From NCBI GenBank assembly GCA_022776785.1, contig JALFHA010000313.1:1-10091 (forward strand): 10,091 nt of DNA. The letters are read 5' to 3'. Below are positions 6,740 to 10,091 of this stretch, in pieces; within the stretch, counting starts at the first letter, position 1, and each line of letters opens with the position of its first letter. The notes below the pieces were generated by a model that was not told where the DNA came from, did no database searches, and saw nothing but the letters and a program-made list of their open reading frames with translations. Both the position numbers and the translations under genes were made by a program. The stretch comes from Clostridiales bacterium. GTDB taxonomy: Bacteria; Bacillota; Clostridia; Christensenellales; Aristaeellaceae.

Positions 6740-6780
6740 GTCCCTTTTCCCGGGAAAGCCCCGAAAAGGCGGCAAAACCC

Positions 6781-6809
6781 TTGAATATCGCCATCGGCTG
6801 TGATATGAC
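6781..6809 (+). promoter_or_regulatory. Putative promoter of the small hydrophobic peptide mRNA
   Basis: TTGAAT (6781-6786), a 17-nt spacer and TATGAC (6804-6809), with TG at 6801-6802 forming an extended -10. Each box matches consensus at four of six bases. It is divergent from the rpmH promoter, and the two -35 boxes lie about 40 bp apart. The transcript would start near 6816 and open with a hairpin (GTGCAGGC paired with GCCTTGCAC, 6819-6840). Confidence 0.45.
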
Positions 6810-6848
6810 GCTTGCGTAGTGCAGGCCAGGAGCCTTGCACGGTGGTTG

Positions 6849-6874
6849 CCTCCGCTTCCGCGATACGAAGGAGG
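6849..6874 (+). promoter_or_regulatory. Hairpin that can hide the peptide's Shine-Dalgarno
   Basis: CCTC (6849-6852) and CTTC (6855-6858), separated by a 2-nt bulge, can pair with GAAGGAGG (6867-6874) across an 8-nt loop. The whole first half of the Shine-Dalgarno would be sequestered; GAGG at 6874-6877 stays partly free. Shine-Dalgarno masking in the leader is a known feature of type I toxin mRNAs. Confidence 0.5.
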
Positions 6875-6884
6875 AGGTGAGCTT

Positions 6885-6977
6885 ACGAGCAACGGCGATT
6901 TACTGAGCCTTTTGGGCTTTATCGCATCCGCAGCCTCTTTGCTGATCTCAGTGTACATGCTGGGCTGCAAAAAATAA
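6885..6977 (+). CDS. Small hydrophobic peptide, type I toxin-like, with ACG at the expected start
   Basis: If read from 6885, this 30-aa frame encodes a peptide with a short polar head (Ser-Asn-Gly-Asp), one hydrophobic helix of about 22 residues rich in Leu, Ile, Ala and Ser, and a Cys-Lys-Lys end. The shape matches membrane-acting type I toxins and the 'putative holin-like toxins' of Firmicutes; no family assignment is possible by eye. GAAGGAGGAGG (6867-6877) ends 7 nt before codon 6885, an ideal spacing, but that codon is ACG rather than ATG. No ATG lies in frame upstream; TTG at 6846 and GTG at 6819 exist but have no ribosome binding site and would translate the Shine-Dalgarno itself. Either the toxin has lost its start codon, or ACG is used weakly. 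The last codons overlap the antisense RNA described next. Confidence 0.45.
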   Translation, partial: TSNGDLLSLLGFIASAASLLISVYMLGCKK

Positions 6978-7015
6978 GCATGCCGCCGTGTAGTTGGCGC
7001 TACAGCGGCGGCATG
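6969..7015 (-). terminator. Terminator of the antisense RNA
   Basis: CATGCCGCCG-TGTAG (6979-6993) pairs with CTACA-CGGCGGCATG (7000-7015), with one bulged base and a 6-nt loop, giving 15 bp. In the minus direction it is followed by CTTATTTTTTG (6978-6968). In the plus direction there is no T-run, so it should not stop the toxin transcript; there it would act as a stable 3' hairpin. Confidence 0.75.
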
Positions 7016-7071
7016 GCTTAATCCCCGATACTCCCTAAGCGGAGATCATCGTACAAGAGAAGCCATTTCTT
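6969..7071 (-). ncRNA. Putative type I antitoxin (antisense) RNA
   Basis: A minus-strand unit of about 100 nt with a near-consensus promoter, no convincing reading frame and a strong terminator. It is convergent with the small hydrophobic peptide gene and complementary to the last three codons and the 3' untranslated part of its mRNA. This is the arrangement known from txpA/RatA and bsrG/SR4 of Bacillus, where the antisense RNA promotes degradation or blocks translation of the toxin mRNA. Internal structure includes a stem CTCC/GGAG extended by three pairs (around 7026-7047) and the terminator stem, whose TTGGCG loop (plus-strand sense) could seed contact with the target. The exact 5' end is estimated from the -10 box. 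No homologue search was possible. Confidence 0.6.
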
Positions 7072-7077
7072 GGCTAT

Positions 7078-7106
7078 ATTGTACTACAGGACGACCGGTG
7101 CGTCAA
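7078..7106 (-). promoter_or_regulatory. Promoter of the antisense RNA
   Basis: On the minus strand TTGACG (7106-7101) and TACAAT (7083-7078) have an ideal 17-nt spacer, and each is one base off consensus. It is clearly stronger than the opposing toxin promoter, as expected for an antitoxin RNA made in excess. The predicted start is near 7071. Confidence 0.7.
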
Positions 7107-7125
7107 GCACCGGCTGTTCTTCTCC
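7094..7125 (+). terminator. Possible terminator of the toxin-like mRNA
   Basis: CCGGTGC (7095-7101) pairs perfectly with GCACCGG (7107-7113) around GTCAA, followed by CTGTTCTTCTCCC. The U-tract is interrupted, so this would be a weak terminator. If used, the toxin mRNA would cover the entire antisense RNA. The hairpin also contains the -35 box of the antisense promoter, so it could instead be an operator-like inverted repeat. Confidence 0.35.
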
Positions 7126-7164
7126 CAAATTCAAGACTGCTCCTGATATTCCCCGCAATCGCGC

Positions 7165-7193
7165 TTGCATTTTGCCCGCTTCTCTGCTATAAT
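7165..7193 (+). promoter_or_regulatory. Sigma-A promoter of the queT unit
   Basis: TTGCAT (7165-7170), a 17-nt spacer and a perfect TATAAT (7188-7193). Transcription would start near 7200, a few bases before the riboswitch, so the aptamer lies at the very 5' end of the mRNA as expected. Confidence 0.8.
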
Positions 7194-7210
7194 GCACAGG
7201 ACAACCGAAT

Positions 7211-7251
7211 GGACTGTTCGAAACCATCCAGTCCTTAAACAAAACTATGGG
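7211..7251 (+). promoter_or_regulatory. PreQ1-I riboswitch aptamer
   Basis: Stem P1 is GGACTG (7211-7216) with CAGTCC (7229-7234), enclosing a 12-nt loop that starts TTCG and ends ACCATC. An A-rich tail TTAAACAAAACTATGGG (7235-7251) follows. Loop bases CCAT (7224-7227) can pair with ATGG (7247-7250) to make the H-type pseudoknot of this class. The tail is very close to the Thermoanaerobacter tengcongensis preQ1-I aptamer as I recall it. It binds the queuosine precursor preQ1 (or preQ0) and controls the downstream transporter gene. The class call rests on layout, tail sequence and the queT context. Confidence 0.85.
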
Positions 7252-7306
7252 CCGAGGGACGCAGTGCGCTGCGCCCTTCATGCGGCCTTTGGCCGCTTTT
7301 TTCTTT
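7249..7306 (+). terminator. Riboswitch expression platform with intrinsic terminator
   Basis: GCGGCC (7282-7287), a TTT loop, GGCCGC (7291-7296) and TTTTTTCTTT (7297-7306) form a textbook terminator. Upstream, GGGCCG (7249-7254) can pair with CGGCCT (7283-7288) as an antiterminator, bracketing a stable hairpin (GGG-CGCAG with CTGCG-CCC, 7256-7276, one bulged A). G7249 and G7250 are shared with the aptamer pseudoknot. Ligand binding should therefore free the terminator and switch queT off. Confidence 0.8.
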
Positions 7307-7356
7307 GGCTTGTTGTTTTGCGCCGGTTGAGCAAAATAACAAAGGAGCATCCATCC

Positions 7357-7842
7357 ATGAAAACCCAAACCCAGGCCACCCGCCGGCTCGCCCGCGGCGC
7401 AGTCATCGCCGCGCTCTACACCGCGCTGACGCTGCTGCTCGCGCCCATCAGCTACGGGCAGTTCCAGGTTCGCCTCTCCGAGGCGATGACGCTGCTGCCC
7501 ATCCTGCTGCCGGAGGCCGTGCCCGCGCTGGCCGTTGGCTGCCTTCTTTCCAATATATTGGGCGGCTGTACGATCTTCGACATCATCTTCGGCACGCTGG
7601 CCACGCTGCTGGCCGCGCTGTGCACCCGCCGCCTGCGGGGCAAATTCTGGCTCGCTGCCGCCATGCCCGTGCTCTTTAACGGCGTAATCGTCGGCGCAGT
7701 CGTTCACTACTGCTATTCTCCCGCCTTCCCGCTGCTGCTGTGTATGCTCACCGTAGCCATCGGCGAGGCCATTGCCTGCATGATTGTCGGGCCGCTGCTC
7801 ATTGGCGCGCTGCGCCGCATCCCCGGGCGCGTTTTTGAATGA
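7357..7842 (+). CDS. queT: Queuosine-precursor (preQ1) transporter QueT family
   Basis: A 161-aa membrane protein of the QueT family, which are substrate-binding (S) components for queuosine precursors working with an ECF energy-coupling module encoded elsewhere. It has about five hydrophobic segments (roughly 12-32, 45-66, 74-90, 98-117, 123-149). The family motif Gln-Phe-Gln-Val-Arg-Leu-Ser-Glu-Ala-Met-Thr-Leu-Leu-Pro lies at 35-48 and Asn-Ile-Leu-Gly-Gly-Cys-Thr-Ile-Phe-Asp at 66-75. The ATG at 7357 is chosen because AAAGGAG lies 9 nt upstream (7341-7347); the longer open frame upstream runs through the promoter and riboswitch. The preQ1-I riboswitch ahead of it independently supports the function. 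No queuosine synthesis genes are in view, so the cell may salvage precursor. A short gap with a terminator separates it from the isomerase gene. Confidence 0.92.
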   Translation: MKTQTQATRRLARGAVIAALYTALTLLLAPISYGQFQVRLSEAMTLLPILLPEAVPALAVGCLLSNILGGCTIFDIIFGTLATLLAALCTRRLRGKFWLAAAMPVLFNGVIVGAVVHYCYSPAFPLLLCMLTVAIGEAIACMIVGPLLIGALRRIPGRVFE

Positions 7843-7893
7843 AGCTTTTCCGTCAGGGGCTTGACATTCGCGCCCTGCGGCGCTACTCTGTAT

Positions 7894-7922
7894 CCGTACA
7901 CCGCCGTGTGTGCGGATTTTTC
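7894..7922 (+). terminator. Terminator after queT
   Basis: CCGTACAC (7894-7901) pairs with GTGTGCGG (7908-7915), one G-U pair, 6-nt loop, followed by ATTTTTC. It lies 51 nt after the queT stop and 46 nt before the isomerase start. It may end the queT transcript or act as a partial terminator, since I see no convincing new promoter before the isomerase gene. Confidence 0.55.
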
Positions 7923-7968
7923 TGTATGCGCGGCGCACGGGCATCATGACAATCAGGAGGGAAACATC

Positions 7969-8607
7969 ATGCGTATCGCTCTAATCAACGAAAACAGCCA
8001 GGCCGCCAAGAATGCCGTCATCGAATCGGCTCTCAGGAAGGTCGTCGGGCCGATGGGCCACGAGGTCGATAATTATGGCATGTACGGCAAGGCGGGTGAG
8101 CCATCGCTGACCTATGTGCAGAACGGCATTCTCGCGGCTATCCTGCTCAACTCCGGCGCGGCGGATTACGTCGTCACCGGCTGCGGCACGGGCGAGGGCG
8201 CGATGCTCGCGCTCAACAGCTTCCCGGGCGTCATCTGCGGCCACGTCGTCGATCCGTCCGACGGCTACATGTTCGCGCAGATCAACGACGGCAACGCCGT
8301 GTCCATGCCCTTTGCCAAGGGCTTCGGCTGGGGCGCGGAGCTGAACCTCGAATACACCTTTGAGAAGCTCTTCGGCTTTGGCAGCGGCAACGGCTATCCG
8401 GCGGATCGCGTCGTGCCCGAGCAGCGCAACAAGAAGATCCTCGACACCGTGCGCGCGCACACGCTCAAGGACCTCATCACCTGCCTCAAGGGCATCGATC
8501 AGGAGCTGGTGCGCGGCGCGATTGCGGGCGAGCGCTTTAGCGAGCTGTTCTTCGCCCACGCGAAGGATGAGGCCATCATCGCCTACGTCAGGGAGCTCCT
8601 CGGCTGA
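7969..8607 (+). CDS. RpiB/LacA/LacB family sugar-phosphate isomerase
   Basis: A 212-aa cytoplasmic isomerase. The N-terminal part (1-135) has the RpiB/LacAB fold: Ile-Ala-Leu-Ile-Asn-Glu-Asn at 3-9, the Gly-Cys-Gly-Thr-Gly-Glu-Gly active-site loop at 71-77 with Cys72 where RpiB has its catalytic Cys, and Gln-Ile-Asn-Asp-Gly-Asn-Ala at 104-110 matching the RpiB Arg-x-x-Asn-Asp-Ala-Asn region. Usual RpiB is about 145-150 aa; the C-terminal 75 residues resemble the extra helical domain of longer family members (DUF3666-like, from memory). RpiB members interconvert ribose 5-phosphate and ribulose 5-phosphate, but longer homologues may act on other sugar phosphates, so no gene symbol is given. The ATG at 7969 has AGGAGG 8 nt upstream; the open frame to 7861 crosses the terminator. 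It is followed after 29 nt by the transglutaminase-like gene. Confidence 0.9.
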   Translation: MRIALINENSQAAKNAVIESALRKVVGPMGHEVDNYGMYGKAGEPSLTYVQNGILAAILLNSGAADYVVTGCGTGEGAMLALNSFPGVICGHVVDPSDGYMFAQINDGNAVSMPFAKGFGWGAELNLEYTFEKLFGFGSGNGYPADRVVPEQRNKKILDTVRAHTLKDLITCLKGIDQELVRGAIAGERFSELFFAHAKDEAIIAYVRELLG

Positions 8608-8636
8608 ACCGCCGACGGACAAGGGAGGTCTTTCCA

Positions 8637-10007
8637 ATGCTCAGCGATCTGTCCTATCTGAGCTATCCCCTGCCGCCCGACGTGCAGCGGCTGTTTGAGG
8701 CAGGCGAGCTTGCGCGCATGGAGCGCGTCATCGGGCTGCGTCTGGCCGATTCCCGCACGCCTGAATGTCTGAAGGAGCGACTGCGCTTCCAGCTTGTGAT
8801 CGCGCGCGACCTGCCCGAAGCCTACCCCTTCACACAGGCCGAGCTGCTCGGTCGCCTGCGCGCCGCCGTGCGCGATTTCGGAGACGAGGAGCTGGAGACG
8901 CTGCGCGACGTCGGCACGCTCGACTGGCGCTATATCGAGGGAGAGGTACGCTTCAAGGACAACTGCATCTCCAACCTGCTCAAGACGCGGCCGGAATACG
9001 CCGCGCGGGCGCTCAATCCCGAGGTTCGCGCGGGCGCAGCCCGGCGCCAGCGCGCGCTTTGCGACGTCATCACCCGGATGAAGGCGCAGGGCGGCATCCG
9101 CGCGCGCTTTGAGCTGCACGAGGAGATGACCGTCCGCAGCGACCGCCTGACCCTGGGCGAGACGCTGCGCATCCACCTGCCGCTGCCCGTGGTTGGCGCG
9201 CAGGTGACGCGCGCGGCGCTGCTGGGCACCTCGCATCCGGCGGCGTTCATCGCCCCGGAGGATGAGCCGCACCGCACGGTCTGCTTCATGCTGCCCTATC
9301 AGCCCGGCATGACGGTCAGCGCGGATTTCACCTACGATATCGACGCGCGCTATGTGCAGCCCGACCCGGCGGCCGTCGCGCCCCGGCAGCCCGCCTTCGA
9401 CACGCAGGAGCTGCCGCCGCACGTCGTCTTTACACCATACCTGCGCGCGCTGGCGAAGGAGATCGTCGGCGACGAAACGAATCCGCTGCGCGTCGCGCGC
9501 CGCATTTACGATTTCATCACCACGCAGGCGGTCTACCGCTTCATGCCGCCATACCGCACGGTGACGAACATCCCGGAGTATTTCCTCAGCGGCCTGCGCG
9601 GCGACTGCGGCGTGCAGGCCATCACGTTCATCACGCTCTGCCGCCTGTGCGGCATCCCCGCGCAGTGGCAGGCGGGGCTGTACACCACGCCCGAATCCAC
9701 GGGCAACCACGATTGGGCGCGCTTCTACATCGCGCCCTACGGCTGGCTGTTTGCGGACTGCTCCTTCGGCGGCTCGGCCTATCGCGACGGCGACGAGGCG
9801 CGCAGGGATTTCTACTTCGGCAATCTGGAGCCGTGGCGTCTGCCGCTGTGCAGCGCGTTCCAGCAGGAGCTGAACCCGCCGCGCCGCTTCCTGCGCCGCG
9901 ACCCCTACGACAACCAGAACGGCGAAATCGAATCCCTCACCCGCGCGCTCGATGCGGATGAGTACGAGACCGACAGCCGCATTCTGCGCTATGAGGAGCT
10001 GGCCTGA
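8637..10007 (+). CDS. Transglutaminase-like superfamily protein
   Basis: A 456-aa protein with a papain-fold transglutaminase-like core near the C-terminus. The catalytic triad is visible: Cys324 in Gly-Asp-Cys-Gly-Val-Gln, His358 in Asn-His-Asp-Trp-Ala, and Asp374 in Leu-Phe-Ala-Asp-Cys-Ser. The Leu-Cys-Gly-Ile-Pro-Ala segment at about 337-342 is also typical. The first 150 or so residues are helical and charged; the middle (about 155-260) looks beta-rich, similar to the N-terminal domain that often precedes this core. There is no signal peptide or membrane helix, so it is probably cytoplasmic. Family members act as proteases, peptide amidases or cross-linking enzymes; the substrate here is unknown. 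GGGAGG 9 nt before the ATG supports the start. It likely shares a transcript with the isomerase gene. Confidence 0.88.
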   Translation: MLSDLSYLSYPLPPDVQRLFEAGELARMERVIGLRLADSRTPECLKERLRFQLVIARDLPEAYPFTQAELLGRLRAAVRDFGDEELETLRDVGTLDWRYIEGEVRFKDNCISNLLKTRPEYAARALNPEVRAGAARRQRALCDVITRMKAQGGIRARFELHEEMTVRSDRLTLGETLRIHLPLPVVGAQVTRAALLGTSHPAAFIAPEDEPHRTVCFMLPYQPGMTVSADFTYDIDARYVQPDPAAVAPRQPAFDTQELPPHVVFTPYLRALAKEIVGDETNPLRVARRIYDFITTQAVYRFMPPYRTVTNIPEYFLSGLRGDCGVQAITFITLCRLCGIPAQWQAGLYTTPESTGNHDWARFYIAPYGWLFADCSFGGSAYRDGDEARRDFYFGNLEPWRLPLCSAFQQELNPPRRFLRRDPYDNQNGEIESLTRALDADEYETDSRILRYEELA

Positions 10008-10030
10008 GCGGCAGCTTCCCTCAGTGCGTT

Positions 10031-10071
10031 AAAAAATCCGCTTTCACGGCAGCCGTGAAGGCGGATTTTTT
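10031..10071. terminator. Bidirectional rho-independent terminator
   Basis: AAAAAATCCGC (10031-10041) pairs with GCGGATTTTTT (10061-10071), and inside it TTCACGG pairs with CCGTGAA around a 3-nt loop. It lies 24 nt after the transglutaminase-like gene. The A-run before and T-run after allow termination on both strands, so a convergent minus-strand gene may lie just beyond the window. Confidence 0.9.
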
Positions 10072-10091
10072 GTAAGCCGGTTCTTTCAGGC

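Noticed and set aside
6877..6906. GTG at 6877 as the start of the small plus-strand gene
   Set aside because: It opens a 9-codon frame that stops at once, and it overlaps the Shine-Dalgarno sequence.
7861..7889. TTGACA at 7861-7866 as a promoter for the isomerase gene
   Set aside because: The -35 is perfect, but the best -10 at 17 nt (TACTCT) matches only three of six bases, and the start would fall on the queT terminator.
7084..7947. A 287-codon minus-strand open frame over queT
   Set aside because: It is antisense to queT and its riboswitch, and its translation is rich in Gly, Gln and Arg without any recognisable motif.
8583..9710. A 375-codon minus-strand open frame
   Set aside because: It lies antisense to the transglutaminase-like gene, whose catalytic triad is intact, and its own translation is low-complexity Arg/Ala/Gln.

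Overview
The window looks like a chromosome segment of a GC-rich member of the Bacillota, class Clostridia. The evidence is AGGAGG-type ribosome binding sites throughout, sigma-A-like promoters, a Gram-positive rpmH-rnpA-yidD-yidC-jag cluster, a preQ1-I riboswitch in front of queT, and what looks like a Firmicutes type I toxin-antitoxin locus. By eye the GC content is near 60%. A gut lineage such as Christensenellales is a guess; genus or species cannot be read from the sequence.

Layout. The left two thirds is on the minus strand. Reading from about 6740 down to 28: a promoter and a 125-nt leader, rpmH (ribosomal protein bL34, 51 aa), a spacer packed with hairpins and ending in a terminator, rnpA (RNase P protein, TTG start), yidD (GTG start overlapping the rnpA stop), yidC (membrane insertase) and jag/khpB (KH-R3H RNA-binding protein). 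A terminator is folded around the jag stop codon. Then come an O-antigen-ligase-like membrane protein and, from its own promoter, a secreted protein with a Thr/Pro linker, two Ig-like segments and an OB-fold-like C-terminal domain. The dnaA gene usually found beside rpmH and the mnmE/mnmG genes usually found after jag are absent.

Between rpmH and queT lies about 780 bp with no long gene. It is not empty. A plus-strand transcription unit encodes a 30-residue hydrophobic peptide with a strong Shine-Dalgarno sequence that can fold into a hairpin. A convergent minus-strand unit of about 100 nt has a near-consensus promoter and a strong terminator that overlaps the last codons of the peptide. This is the arrangement of a type I toxin-antitoxin locus. 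The codon placed correctly behind the Shine-Dalgarno is ACG, not ATG, so the toxin may be silenced by a start-codon mutation, or may use a rare start.

The right third is on the plus strand: promoter, preQ1-I riboswitch with a predicted antiterminator/terminator switch, queT (queuosine-precursor transporter), a terminator, an RpiB/LacA/LacB-type sugar-phosphate isomerase and a cytoplasmic transglutaminase-like protein, closed by a bidirectional terminator.
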